DNA from: Litchfieldella anticariensis FP35 = DSM 16096
Lineage (GTDB): Bacteria > Pseudomonadota > Gammaproteobacteria > Pseudomonadales > Halomonadaceae
Assembly (NCBI RefSeq): GCF_000409775.1
Contig: NZ_KE332377.1
Coordinates: forward strand, 1,398,073-1,462,072
Direction of reading: 5' to 3'
DNA length: 64,000 nt
This document shows positions 45,040-57,268 of the stretch, one piece after another. The translations under genes and the position numbers were made by a program. Within the stretch, counting starts at the first letter, position 1. Every line of letters begins with the position of its first letter. The notes beneath the pieces are model-generated. The model was not told the origin of the DNA. It made no database searches and saw nothing but the letters and a program-made list of their open reading frames with translations.

Positions 45040-46758
45040 ATGGGCGATATTATCCAGAAGCTTCGCGATATCTCATTCGATGAGTTGCATTCTAACGAAC
45101 GCCTGAAGGTAGAAAGCGATTACCTGCGCGGCACTCTGGAACAGAGCATGGCTGATCGCGCCAGCGGTGGCGTCAGCGAAGATGATACTCAGTTGACCAA
45201 GTTCCACGGCTTCTATCAGCAGGACGATCGCGACCTACGCAGCGAACGGCGTCACCAGAAACTCGAGCCGCTGTATTCGTTCATGGTCCGGTTAAGAATA
45301 CCCGGCGGTCTGCTGTCGCCGCGACAGTGGTTGAGCCTGGACGATATCGCGACTCGCTATGCCAATGACACACTGCGCATCACAACGCGCCAGACGTTCC
45401 AGTACCACGGGGTGCTCAAGGAGAACTTGCGCGCACACCTCAGGGTCATCAACGACGCGATGCTAGACACCATCGCCGCCTGCGGCGATGTTAACCGTAA
45501 CGTGATCTGCACCGCCAACGCACACCGCTCGAAAGTCCATCATCAGGTCTTCGAACTGGCACATGAGATCAGTGCCCAGTTGATGCCCCGCTCACGCGCC
45601 TATCACGAGATCTTTCTCGGTGAGGAGCGTGTCGCAGGCGGCGAGGAGGAGCAGGAACCGCTCTATACCAAGCATTACCTGCCGCGCAAGTTCAAGATCG
45701 CACTGGCCATTCCACCCGATAATGACGTCGATGTGTTCGCGCACGATATCGGCTTCATCGCTGATAGCGAAGGAGGCGAGTTACGCGGTTTCAGTGTGTG
45801 CATAGGCGGCGGCATGGGCATGACCCACGGCGAACCGGCCACCTTCCCGCGGCTGAGTGATGTGGTCGGTTTCTGCACGCCGGATCAGGTCATCGAGGTT
45901 GCCGAAGCCATCATGCTGGTGCAGCGCGATCATGGCGATCGCCACGATCGCAAGCATGCACGCACCAAATACACGATCGAGGATCACGGTGTCGAGTGGT
46001 TCCGCGAAGAGGTCGAGCGGCGCCTGGGATATGCCTTCGGCGAGCCACACGAGTTCCATTTCGACAGCAACGGCGACCGCTACGGATGGTATCAGGGCGA
46101 CGACGGCGCCTGGAACTACGGTTTGTTTATAGAGAACGGTCGCATCGCCGACTTCGACAACGGCATGAAGCTGCTCTCCGGCATGCGCGAAATTGTCCGC
46201 ATCCATGAAGGCGACATCGCCCTGACCACCAATCAGAACCTGATCATCACCGGTGTTGCCGACGACAAGCGTGACGAGATCGAGGCTCTGATCGACAAGT
46301 ACTGCATGTCCAAGGATGTTTCAGCACTGCGCCGCGAGTCGATGGCCTGTGTCGCCTTCCCTACCTGTGGACTGGCCATGGCGGAAAGCGAGCGCTATCT
46401 ACCGTCGCTGATCGACAAGCTGGAGCAGGCGATGTGCAAGGCTGGCCTGGCCGACGATGCCATCGTGGTGCGCATAACCGGCTGCCCCAATGGTTGTGCC
46501 CGTCCCTACCTGGCCGAGATCGGCTTCGTAGGCAAGGCACTGGGGCGCTACAACCTCTATCTCGGCGGCAGCTTTACCGGTGAACGGCTCAACAAGCTGT
46601 ATCGTGAGAACATCGACGAAGCCACGATCATGAAAGAGCTCACCCCGCTGCTCAAGCACTATGCCAAGGAGCGTGACGAGGGTGAGCACTTCGGCGACTT
46701 CGTGATTCGCCAGGGAGTGATCAAGGAGACCACCGCAGGGCGCAATTTCCATGACTAG
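45040..46758 (+). CDS. cysI: CysI, sulfite reductase hemoprotein
   Basis: The beta subunit, 572 residues, reduces sulfite to sulfide with siroheme and a 4Fe-4S cluster. The cluster ligands are in CVAFPTCGLAMAESE and TGCPNGCARPYLAE. The substrate-binding region includes RLRIPGGLLSPRQWLSLDDI and TTRQTFQYHGVLK. CGGAGG precedes ATG 45040. No cysH/PAPS reductase follows; sulfate activation genes must lie elsewhere. Confidence 0.97.
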   Translation: MGDIIQKLRDISFDELHSNERLKVESDYLRGTLEQSMADRASGGVSEDDTQLTKFHGFYQQDDRDLRSERRHQKLEPLYSFMVRLRIPGGLLSPRQWLSLDDIATRYANDTLRITTRQTFQYHGVLKENLRAHLRVINDAMLDTIAACGDVNRNVICTANAHRSKVHHQVFELAHEISAQLMPRSRAYHEIFLGEERVAGGEEEQEPLYTKHYLPRKFKIALAIPPDNDVDVFAHDIGFIADSEGGELRGFSVCIGGGMGMTHGEPATFPRLSDVVGFCTPDQVIEVAEAIMLVQRDHGDRHDRKHARTKYTIEDHGVEWFREEVERRLGYAFGEPHEFHFDSNGDRYGWYQGDDGAWNYGLFIENGRIADFDNGMKLLSGMREIVRIHEGDIALTTNQNLIITGVADDKRDEIEALIDKYCMSKDVSALRRESMACVAFPTCGLAMAESERYLPSLIDKLEQAMCKAGLADDAIVVRITGCPNGCARPYLAEIGFVGKALGRYNLYLGGSFTGERLNKLYRENIDEATIMKELTPLLKHYAKERDEGEHFGDFVIRQGVIKETTAGRNFHD

Positions 46759-46803
46759 ACACTGGGAATTTCAAACGGCATCGACACCTGGCACCATAAG
46801 CGC

Positions 46804-47268
46804 ATGAACAAGCGACTTCTGATCGTGGCCCATGCGCCCTCGCCCAATACCCTGAAGCTGCGCGAGGCCGCCGCGCGCGGTGCCCACCACCCGGATATCG
46901 AGGCCGTCGACGTCACAGTCAAAGCGCCATTGGACGCAGGGCCAAATGATATCCGCGCCTGCGACGCCATCCTGCTCGGCACCACCGAGAACCTCGGCTA
47001 TATGAGCGGAGCGCTGAAAGACTTCTTCGACCGCAGCTACTATCCGGTCCTGGAAGAGAAACAGGGTCTACCCTGCGCGCTATACATCCGCGCCGGCCGC
47101 GATGGCACCGGTACCCGTCGTGCGGTGGAGAGCATCGTCACCGGCCTGCGCTGGCACTGGGTCCAGGAGCCATTGACGCTGCGTGGTGAATGGCAAGAAG
47201 CGTTCGTCGATCAGGTCGAAGAGCTGGGGATGTACATGGCGGCGGCCTTGGATAGCGGCGTGATCTAA
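46804..47268 (+). CDS. Flavodoxin-like NAD(P)H-dependent oxidoreductase
   Basis: A 154-residue flavodoxin-fold protein. LLIVAHAPSPNTLKLREAAA forms the first strand and phosphate loop; AILLGTTENLGYMSGALKDF and FDRSYYPVLEEKQGLPCALY hold the isoalloxazine side. It resembles the NADPH-dependent FMN reductase/WrbA-like group. It follows cysI by 45 bases and may be co-transcribed, possibly supplying reduced flavin. The ribosome site is weak. A hairpin follows at 47274-47300. Confidence 0.85.
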   Translation: MNKRLLIVAHAPSPNTLKLREAAARGAHHPDIEAVDVTVKAPLDAGPNDIRACDAILLGTTENLGYMSGALKDFFDRSYYPVLEEKQGLPCALYIRAGRDGTGTRRAVESIVTGLRWHWVQEPLTLRGEWQEAFVDQVEELGMYMAAALDSGVI

Positions 47269-47273
47269 ATGCA

Positions 47274-47300
47274 AAACGGCACCCGATGTGGATGCCGTTT
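47274..47300. terminator. Bidirectional terminator, cys region / fadA
   Basis: An 8-base stem, AAACGGCA (47274-47281) with TGCCGTTT (47293-47300), lies between convergent transcripts. The outer A/T arms give short T-tracts in both directions. Confidence 0.65.
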
Positions 47301-47324
47301 CAGTTCCAGGTGAGAGTGCCCGAC

Positions 47325-50682
<3,358 letters not shown>

Positions 50683-50728
50683 CCACGAATCTCCACACAG
50701 GGTTGGACGTTGGAGGATTGCCAATTTT

Positions 50729-50742
50729 CATACGGCCGTTTG
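50729..50742. promoter_or_regulatory. PsrA/FadR-like operator upstream of fadBA
   Basis: CATACGGCCGTTTG matches the PsrA consensus (C/G)AAAC-N2-4-GTTT(G/C) with one mismatch and is a near-perfect palindrome. It lies 46 bases upstream of fadB. In pseudomonads PsrA represses fadBA until long-chain fatty acids are present, so the position is right. Assignment by consensus only. Confidence 0.55.
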
Positions 50743-50923
50743 ATTGCCAGATAGCTTGGTCTACCTTACCCGCGGCGTCAAGCCCACCCGCTTTAGTCGA
50801 ACGTCGAAGGATATCGTCGATAGCATATGGCGACACTCGGTGTCGCTCTTCCACGACTCCCTGTGCTCGCGTTCACTTGTTAGGATGCGCATTCTCGCTA
50901 CCCTTCAGAGATAGCTCCGCAAT

Positions 50924-52147
50924 ATGACGAAGCCTTCATCTTCGCCGTCCTCCGATGTTCTCACCGAAGAGACTCTCAACGCAGAGACTCACGGCGATCG
51001 ACCTCGTTCCCCCCGACTGTGGGCACTGCAATGCCTGGCTGCACGGCTAGTAGAGCGCATCCGCCCTTACATGTGGGTTTGGCCTCCGATTGCCTTCGGT
51101 ACCGGGGTGGCAAGTTTTTTCCTGGTCGACCGTCAGCAAGGACTTGGGGCCATCCTGGCGCTGGGCATGCTGCTGACCTGGGTACTGCTGCTCTCTGAAA
51201 GCCTGATTGGACGTCTTCTGGCACAACGGGGTTATAGCACCTTGCCGCGCGGGGTAACGACCTTCATCGCTCAGATGGTTCATCAGGAAACGTTGTTCTT
51301 CTGTCTGCCTTTCCTGCTCGCGACCACGGTGTGGACCAGTGGCCAGGCATTGTTCACGCTGCTGATCGCGGCCCTGGCGTTGCTCTCGATACTCGACCCG
51401 CTCTACTTCAAGCTCGCCGAGCGCCATCGTTGGGTATATTTTGCTTTCCACGCCCAATGCGTATTCGTCGTGATACTGGTTACCCTGCCGGTCATGTTGC
51501 ACCTGACCACCAGCGAGAGCTTGCGCTATGCCGTGCTGACCATGGCCATTTTCAGCCTGCCTAGCCTGCTGCATTTGGTCAGGCCTCAGCGGCTCAGGAG
51601 TTGGTTGATGATGTTCGGCCTGTTGGCCTTGCTGGCCAGTCTGGCCTGGGCTGGCCGAACTTGGGTGCCCCCAGCCAATCTATGGATCAACGGAAGCGCT
51701 CTCTCGCCGCAATTCGATACCCGGACCCGTACGCCGCAAGGCAGTGTCTTGTTGCAAGCCAATGCATTGCATCGCACCGGCCTATATGCCTATACGGCCA
51801 TTCGCGCCCCACGCGGCTTAGACGAGAAGATCTATCATGAGTGGCGCCATGAAGGAGAACTAGTGGACCGCATCCCCCTTGTCATTCATGGTGGACGAGA
51901 GGAGGGGTATCGCGCTTGGACTCACAAGCAAAATTTCCCGGAGGCACCTGGCGGCCGTTGGCGCATCGATGTCATGACGGCTTCCGGTCAACGCATTGGA
52001 GTGATGCGATTCACCGTCGCTGAAAAGGCCGGTGCAGCGGCGGTTGCCAATGGTACTATTTCCCCGCCACCTGGCTTGCCAGGGCTGGATATACGGCGGC
52101 TAATCCCGAGTCAGTCACCCGATCAACGAACGAAAGATAGGGAATGA
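50924..52147 (+). CDS. DUF5924/DUF2914-family inner-membrane protein
   Basis: A 407-residue protein. About eight hydrophobic segments (for example WPPIAFGTGVASFFLV, LLLSESLIGRLLA, MMFGLLALLASLAW) fill residues 45-245. A C-terminal soluble DUF2914 domain follows (YHEWRHEGELVDRIPLVIHG, YRAWTHKQNFPEAPGGRWRI, GQRIGVMRFTVAEKAG), likely periplasmic. DUF2914 is of unknown function. It starts 241 bases from the divergent fadB gene. The ribosome site is poor. Confidence 0.88.
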   Translation: MTKPSSSPSSDVLTEETLNAETHGDRPRSPRLWALQCLAARLVERIRPYMWVWPPIAFGTGVASFFLVDRQQGLGAILALGMLLTWVLLLSESLIGRLLAQRGYSTLPRGVTTFIAQMVHQETLFFCLPFLLATTVWTSGQALFTLLIAALALLSILDPLYFKLAERHRWVYFAFHAQCVFVVILVTLPVMLHLTTSESLRYAVLTMAIFSLPSLLHLVRPQRLRSWLMMFGLLALLASLAWAGRTWVPPANLWINGSALSPQFDTRTRTPQGSVLLQANALHRTGLYAYTAIRAPRGLDEKIYHEWRHEGELVDRIPLVIHGGREEGYRAWTHKQNFPEAPGGRWRIDVMTASGQRIGVMRFTVAEKAGAAAVANGTISPPPGLPGLDIRRLIPSQSPDQRTKDRE

Positions 52148-52208
52148 GTCAAAACAGGCGCTTGCAATACACGGGGAGGGTTCGGACAATCCTGTCATCA
52201 GCCTGCAA

Positions 52209-52670
52209 ATGCGAAATGCCATGCATCAGAATATCGGTTTCAAGTTGTCTCGCCTGCCACGCCTGTGGCGAGCAATACTCGACAAGCGTCTGGCTCCCCT
52301 CGAGTTGACCCAGACACGCTGGATCACGCTCTATCACCTGTGGCAACTAGGTGATGGCCAGGCTCAATGTGATCTGGCTCGTGCCATCGGTGTGGAAGCG
52401 CCATCTCTGGTACGCACCCTGGATCAACTTGCGGAGCAAGGATTGATCGAACGCTGCCCCTGTGATCATGACCGTCGAAGCAAGCGTATCGTTCTGACGC
52501 CGCAGGCCACGCCGCTTCTCCAACACATCGATGCCGTGGTCACCCAGGCCCGGCAGGAAATGCTTGCCGGACTAAGTGACGAGGATATCGCCAAGCTCGA
52601 CGAATTGCTGACACGCATTGAACAAAATGGTCTAGAAATCCAAGCCCGCGAGGATGTGGACACTGAATGA
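52209..52670 (+). CDS. MarR/SlyA-family regulator
   Basis: A 153-residue winged-helix regulator. The DNA-binding part is CDLARAIGVEAPSLVRTLDQ and the wing LIERCPCDHDRRSKRIVLTP; both fit SlyA-type MarR proteins. These often respond to aromatic compounds or oxidants and control exporters or virulence genes. The wing Cys pair (RCPCD) could be redox sensitive. The start could be 52209 or the ATG at 52221, and no good ribosome site decides. The target is not evident. Confidence 0.9.
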   Translation: MRNAMHQNIGFKLSRLPRLWRAILDKRLAPLELTQTRWITLYHLWQLGDGQAQCDLARAIGVEAPSLVRTLDQLAEQGLIERCPCDHDRRSKRIVLTPQATPLLQHIDAVVTQARQEMLAGLSDEDIAKLDELLTRIEQNGLEIQAREDVDTE

Positions 52671-52678
52671 CCAGGTCA

Positions 52679-53221
52679 TCAACGCTGAGTGTCGTCGGGG
52701 TCTCCAACTCTGAGTTGCCGTAACGTAGGCCGATCCGGGCGTCCTTCCAGTGCACCACGGAGAAACGCGAAATCATCCAGATACCGAGCGAAATGATCTC
52801 CGCCCTGGGATTCGCCCCACCAAAGTGTCAGCGCTTCGCGATCGGACTCGACCACCACGGCGTCCTGCGGCAATCGCGCCAGCAATTCACTCAGGCGTTG
52901 GTCGACATCCGGAGGCAGGGGACGCAGAGGTTCGATACGCCAGCGCCAACCAGGCTGGAATTCCTTGAGGCTCTCGCCAGTCTCCTCATTTCTCACCAGC
53001 AAGAATCGAGGCCCTGACCGCTGTGGCGAATATGGCCATCGGTAGCATGGCATGAGTGTCGACACATTGTGCAACGGAGGCTTTTCCAGCTTGACTCTGA
53101 CGCCAGCATTGACGGCAGTATCACGCAGTTTTCCTAGACGCCGTTGGGATGCACTGGGGCGCAGCCACATCATCGGCGAGATAACCAGCAGCATCAGGCC
53201 AATGATAATCAACCACTTCAT
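52679..53221 (-). CDS. Conserved hypothetical single-span membrane protein
   Basis: A 180-residue protein. One N-terminal helix (MKWLIIIGLMLLVISPMMWL) anchors a soluble domain (RRLGKLRDTAVNAGVRVKLE, PCYRWPYSPQRSGPRFLLVR, LARLPQDAVVVESDREALTL). Similar proteins occur in Pseudomonas without known function. The N-terminus resembles YajC-like anchors only superficially. GGAGGGATATCC precedes ATG 53221, so the start is firm. Its stop is 8 bases from the MarR stop (convergent). Confidence 0.82.
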   Translation of the reverse strand: MKWLIIIGLMLLVISPMMWLRPSASQRRLGKLRDTAVNAGVRVKLEKPPLHNVSTLMPCYRWPYSPQRSGPRFLLVRNEETGESLKEFQPGWRWRIEPLRPLPPDVDQRLSELLARLPQDAVVVESDREALTLWWGESQGGDHFARYLDDFAFLRGALEGRPDRPTLRQLRVGDPDDTQR

Positions 53222-53340
53222 GGATATCCCTCCGGGTATTGGAAACAGACGCTAAAACGTTGATATAGATCGTTGTCGTGATACGTAAGCCGGCCTAGAG
53301 TGGAGACATCCACTAGTTAACTTGATGCCGGGGGCCTCCC

Positions 53341-53799
53341 ATGAGCAACGAATACCGCCATATCCTGGTCGCTGTCGATCTGACCAAGGATTCCCACAAA
53401 GTACTGGAGCGTGCGCTGCCCATCGCCGAGCGCAACCATGCCAAGCTCTCGATCATGCATACGCTGGAACCCTTGGGCTTCGCCTATGGAGGCGATATTC
53501 CCATGGATCTGACCAGCATTCAGGACCAACTCGACGACCATGCCAAGCAACGCCTGGCCGAGATCGCCGATCCCCATAATGTATCTCGCGAGAACCAGCA
53601 TGTTGTGGTGGGCATGCCAGATACCGAGATCCACCGCTTTGCCGAGGAGCATGATGTCGACCTGATCGTGGTCGGCTCTCATGGCCGCCATGGTTTTGCC
53701 CTGCTGCTAGGCTCCACGTCCACTGGTGTATTACACGGCGCGCAATGCGATGTGCTGGCGGTACGCGTCGGCAAGGATGGCGAGGAGAGCGACGAGTAA
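53341..53799 (+). CDS. Universal stress protein (UspA family)
   Basis: A 152-residue single-domain Usp protein. YRHILVAVDLTKDSHKVLER begins strand 1 and IVVGSHGRHGFALLLGSTST carries the ATP-binding GxxGxR-like region, here GSHGRHG(x9)GSTS, suggesting an ATP-binding type. Usp proteins accumulate under stress and growth arrest. The start at 53341 is conventional. It converges with uup and is separated by a strong terminator. Confidence 0.95.
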   Translation: MSNEYRHILVAVDLTKDSHKVLERALPIAERNHAKLSIMHTLEPLGFAYGGDIPMDLTSIQDQLDDHAKQRLAEIADPHNVSRENQHVVVGMPDTEIHRFAEEHDVDLIVVGSHGRHGFALLLGSTSTGVLHGAQCDVLAVRVGKDGEESDE

Positions 53800-53823
53800 C
53801 GCCACTTTTCCATGGTTCCACTT

Positions 53824-53855
53824 GGGAAGCGTTGAATCATGGGTCAACGCTTCCC
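53824..53855. terminator. Bidirectional terminator between usp and uup
   Basis: A perfect 12-base stem, GGGAAGCGTTGA (53824-53835) with TCAACGCTTCCC (53844-53855), and an 8-base loop. It directly abuts the uup stop codon. Confidence 0.85.
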
Positions 53856-55790
53856 TCATTCCCCCGCCGCCATGGACTCTAACTCCATCCAACGCTCCAT
53901 GGCCGCGTCGAGTTCCGCTTGCTTGGCACTCATTGCCTCCAGCGTCGCTGTGACCTTGTCAGCATCCTGCTGATAGAAAGCCGGATCGCTCACCATAGCT
54001 TCAAAGTCAGCGACTTCGGCCTCCAGTATTTCAATTGTCGCTGGCAGATGATCCAATTCACGCTGCAACTTATAGGATAACTTGACTGGCTTGGTACGTC
54101 TTTCCTGATCCGACGCCGCAGGCTTCCTTTCGGGGGATAAGATTGCCGTCTTGGCCTGACCGGACACCTGGCGCGCGTCGAATTCCCAGGGCGCCGGAGG
54201 CAGCTTTCCGCCTTGGCGTAGCCAGTCCTGATAACCGCCAACGTATTCGCGCACTCTCCCCTCACCCTCGAAAGCCAGTACACCGGTGACCACGTTATCC
54301 ATGAAGGCACGATCGTGGGATACCAATAGCAAGGTGCCGTCGAAATTCAGCAACAGTTCCTCGAGTAACTCGAGGGTCTCGATGTCCAGGTCGTTGGTCG
54401 GTTCGTCGAGTACCAATACGTTAGCCGGCTGAGTGAACAACTTCGCCAACAGCAAGCGATTGGACTCCCCTCCTGACAACGCCTTGACAGGCTGACGCGC
54501 GCGCTCGGGAGTAAACAGGAAGTCCTGCAGATAACTAATGACATGCTTGTCCTTGCCACCTACCGTCACGCGATCGCTTCCTTGCGCCACGTTGTCGTAG
54601 ACGGTTTTCTCCGGCTCGAGGCCAGCACGAAGCTGGTCGAAATAGGCCACCCGTAGATTGGTTCCCAGCCTGACCTTGCCTTCGGTAGGGGTAAGCTCCC
54701 CCAATAGGATCTTGAGCAGAGTGGTTTTACCAGCACCGTTACGACCGATCAGGCCGATTCGATCACCACGCTGAATTTCCAAACTCAAATCACGGATCAC
54801 CCAATCGTCACCAAAGCGTTGACTGACCTCGGAGAGTTCCACCACTCGCTTGCCACTGCGCTCACCACTATCGACAGCCAGATTCGCTCTACCCTGGCGC
54901 TCACGACGCTGGCTGCGTTCGGCACGCATCTTTTGTAGCGCGCGGACTCGCCCTTCATTGCGGGTTCGTCGGGCTTTGATTCCCTGACGAATCCAGGCCT
55001 CTTCCTGGGCGAGTTTCTTGTCGAACTCGGAGTTCTCGCGAGCTTCGATTTCGAGTTCGTGGGTTTTCTGCTCCTGATACTTATCATAGTCACCCGGATA
55101 GCGTCCCAAGCGTCCACGATCAAGTTCCAGTATGGCGGTAGCCAGACGCGACAGGAATGCACGGTCGTGAGTAATGAACAACACCGCTCCATTGAACGCC
55201 AGCAGCTGCTCCTCGAGCCAGGTGATGGTATCGATATCCAGATGGTTGGTTGGCTCATCGAGCAACAGCAAGTCGGGTTCAGCCACCAAGGCACGAGCCA
55301 GTGCCACACGGCGGCGCCACCCACCGGAAAGCGACTCCATGGGATCGTCGGCGGGCAATCCCAGACGCGTGAGGATGGTGTCGATACGTTGATGGAATGA
55401 CCAACCATCAATGGCTTCCAATTGGGTCTGCAGACGTTCCATGCGCTGCATGTCGGGTTCTACGGCCTGCACCAGATGGTGATACTCGGCGAGCAGCGCT
55501 CCGGCCTCGGGTAATCCGCCGGCCACCACATCGAAAATGGTCTCGCCCGACGCTGTGGGTAAATCCTGCTCCAATACGCCGATCTTCAACCCTGGTGCAC
55601 GCCAGATACTCCCACCATCGGCTTGTACCTCTCCGGCCACTAGTTTGAGCAACGTCGACTTGCCGGTGCCGTTACGCCCCACCAGCGCCAAGCGCTCACC
55701 CTTTTCCAGTACCAGATCGGCACCATCGAGCAGCACATGCGGGCCATAGGCCAATTGCAACTGTTCCAGACGTAACAAGGTCACGCTCAT
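53856..55790 (-). CDS. uup: Uup, ABC-F ATPase
   Basis: A 644-residue soluble ABC-F protein with two ATPase cassettes. Walker A motifs are LVGRNGTGKSTLLKLVAG and IGLIGRNGAGKTTLLKILLG. Signatures are SLSGGWRRRVALARALV and ALSGGESNRLLLAKLF. The linker contains the basic helix REREGRANLAVDSGERSGKRV-like region (EGRVRALQKMRAERSQRRER), and the C-terminus a coiled coil (LQRELDHLPATIEILEAEVA). Uup binds ribosomes and branched DNA intermediates; loss alters transposon excision in E. coli. The gene stands alone, convergent with usp. Confidence 0.95.
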   Translation of the reverse strand: MSVTLLRLEQLQLAYGPHVLLDGADLVLEKGERLALVGRNGTGKSTLLKLVAGEVQADGGSIWRAPGLKIGVLEQDLPTASGETIFDVVAGGLPEAGALLAEYHHLVQAVEPDMQRMERLQTQLEAIDGWSFHQRIDTILTRLGLPADDPMESLSGGWRRRVALARALVAEPDLLLLDEPTNHLDIDTITWLEEQLLAFNGAVLFITHDRAFLSRLATAILELDRGRLGRYPGDYDKYQEQKTHELEIEARENSEFDKKLAQEEAWIRQGIKARRTRNEGRVRALQKMRAERSQRRERQGRANLAVDSGERSGKRVVELSEVSQRFGDDWVIRDLSLEIQRGDRIGLIGRNGAGKTTLLKILLGELTPTEGKVRLGTNLRVAYFDQLRAGLEPEKTVYDNVAQGSDRVTVGGKDKHVISYLQDFLFTPERARQPVKALSGGESNRLLLAKLFTQPANVLVLDEPTNDLDIETLELLEELLLNFDGTLLLVSHDRAFMDNVVTGVLAFEGEGRVREYVGGYQDWLRQGGKLPPAPWEFDARQVSGQAKTAILSPERKPAASDQERRTKPVKLSYKLQRELDHLPATIEILEAEVADFEAMVSDPAFYQQDADKVTATLEAMSAKQAELDAAMERWMELESMAAGE

Positions 55791-55887
55791 ACCTCACACA
55801 AACCGTCGAAAGCCCCTAGTGTAACGCATGGCCGAGCCTAGGTGGCCTTGGGTACAATAGGCAAATTCTTCGGACAGGAGCCCCATC

Positions 55888-56766
55888 TTGACCACCAATC
55901 CGACCGCGACCTTCGACGATGCGCTTCCCGAGGCACTGCGGTTTCATTCGCCAGCACCCTTGGTGGATATCGGCGCCAACCTGACACATGAGAGCTTCGC
56001 TCGCGACCTGGAGGCAGTCATCCAGCGTGCAAGGGCAGCCAATGTCACCACCATGATCCTCACCGGCACCGACCAAGCTCATGCCGAGCAAGCCGTATCA
56101 CTCGCACATCGCTATCCAGACCTGTACGCCACGGCTGGAATACACCCTCATGACGCCAGTCAGTGGAATGCAGGGCTCGAGCGTGCCATGCGCGACCTGC
56201 ATCAAGAGCCCAAGGTAGTCGCCGTTGGCGAATGCGGACTGGACTTCAATCGTAATTTCTCCTCCCCAGCCGATCAGGAGCGCGCTTTCGAAGCACAGCT
56301 AGGCTTGGCCGTGGAATCAGGACTGCCATTGTTCATTCACGAACGCGATGCCGGCCGGCGGATGTTGGAAATCCTCCGAGCCTGGCGCGACGACATCGAA
56401 CAAGCGGTCATTCACTGTTTCACTGGTGATCGAGAGACATTGTACGGCTATCTGGATCTCGACCTGCATATCGGCCTTACCGGCTGGTTATGCGATGAAA
56501 GGCGTGGCCATCATCTACGCGAGCGAGTCGGCGAAATCCCGCTGTCACGGCTAATGGTGGAAACCGATTGTCCATACCTGCTACCACGAAATTTGCCTGC
56601 CAAACTCAAGGGAAGACGCCACGAACCGGCGCTGCTGCCCTGGATCGTGCGTGAGATCGCCCATTGGCGTGGCATCACCGAGACCGAACTTGCCACCGCC
56701 ACCACGGCTACAGCTCGCGCCTTCTTCCGCTTGCCTGCCACCGTTTACCTTGCCGAGGACTCCTGA
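55888..56766 (+). CDS. tatD: TatD-family metal-dependent hydrolase
   Basis: A 292-residue TIM-barrel nuclease. The metal ligands are in DIGANLTHESF (an Asn replaces the HxH seen in some members), GECGLDFNRNFSSPADQERA, LPLFIHERDA and IHCFTGDRETL, with Asp in METDCPYLLPRNL. TatD is a 3-prime exonuclease acting in DNA repair and degradation. The start is a TTG with GGACAGGAG upstream; there is no better in-frame ATG. The next gene starts one base after its stop, so the two are coupled. Confidence 0.93.
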   Translation: MTTNPTATFDDALPEALRFHSPAPLVDIGANLTHESFARDLEAVIQRARAANVTTMILTGTDQAHAEQAVSLAHRYPDLYATAGIHPHDASQWNAGLERAMRDLHQEPKVVAVGECGLDFNRNFSSPADQERAFEAQLGLAVESGLPLFIHERDAGRRMLEILRAWRDDIEQAVIHCFTGDRETLYGYLDLDLHIGLTGWLCDERRGHHLRERVGEIPLSRLMVETDCPYLLPRNLPAKLKGRRHEPALLPWIVREIAHWRGITETELATATTATARAFFRLPATVYLAEDS

Positions 56767-56767
56767 C

Positions 56768-57247
56768 ATGGCCGACTTTCCTGGCTTCATCGCTATAGAA
56801 ACCGGAGAGGATGGTGGACTGCCGCTCGCCATCGCCTGGGCACTGTCTGATGGGCGGATCAAGCATACCCTGATTCAGCCGGACAGCGACTGGCTCGACA
56901 ATGAGCTGGTTTCACTGGGCGATTACAGTCTGGAGGAGCTCGATAGCTTAGGGGTGAGCCCACTCGACGTGATCCGGGAGCTTGAGAACGATCATTTTAG
57001 CGACACCCTCTACACGGCAGGCGTGAGCGATGACGAAGCCGCTCTTTGCCGGCTGTTCGATGTTTTCGGTCTCGATCCCTTCGTCGAACTGGCGCCGGCC
57101 GATTCCCTCTACCCTGATCTGTCTCCCGGCGACTGGTCGCGCGCTCGCGGGGAATTGTTCGGCGAATTGGGACTGGAACCGTTACGACCGGAACAGGAAG
57201 TGCAGGTGATGCTGATGCTGCATCAACGGCTCAGCGGGGATGCCTGA
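56768..57247 (+). CDS. Hypothetical protein coupled to tatD
   Basis: A 159-residue acidic protein beginning MADFPGFIAIETGEDGGLPL, then AIAWALSDGRIKHTLIQPDSDW. This first strand pattern (xxIxxETxxxx...IAWALxDGxxxxxLIxPxxxW) looks like a degenerate DEDD exonuclease/RNase H fold, but the later catalytic Asp and His/Tyr are not obvious. It follows tatD by one base (stop TGA, then ATG at 56768), suggesting co-translation and a nuclease-related role. The function is unknown. Confidence 0.72.
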   Translation: MADFPGFIAIETGEDGGLPLAIAWALSDGRIKHTLIQPDSDWLDNELVSLGDYSLEELDSLGVSPLDVIRELENDHFSDTLYTAGVSDDEAALCRLFDVFGLDPFVELAPADSLYPDLSPGDWSRARGELFGELGLEPLRPEQEVQVMLMLHQRLSGDA

Positions 57248-57268
57248 TACCAGGTTCCCCGCCCTGCC

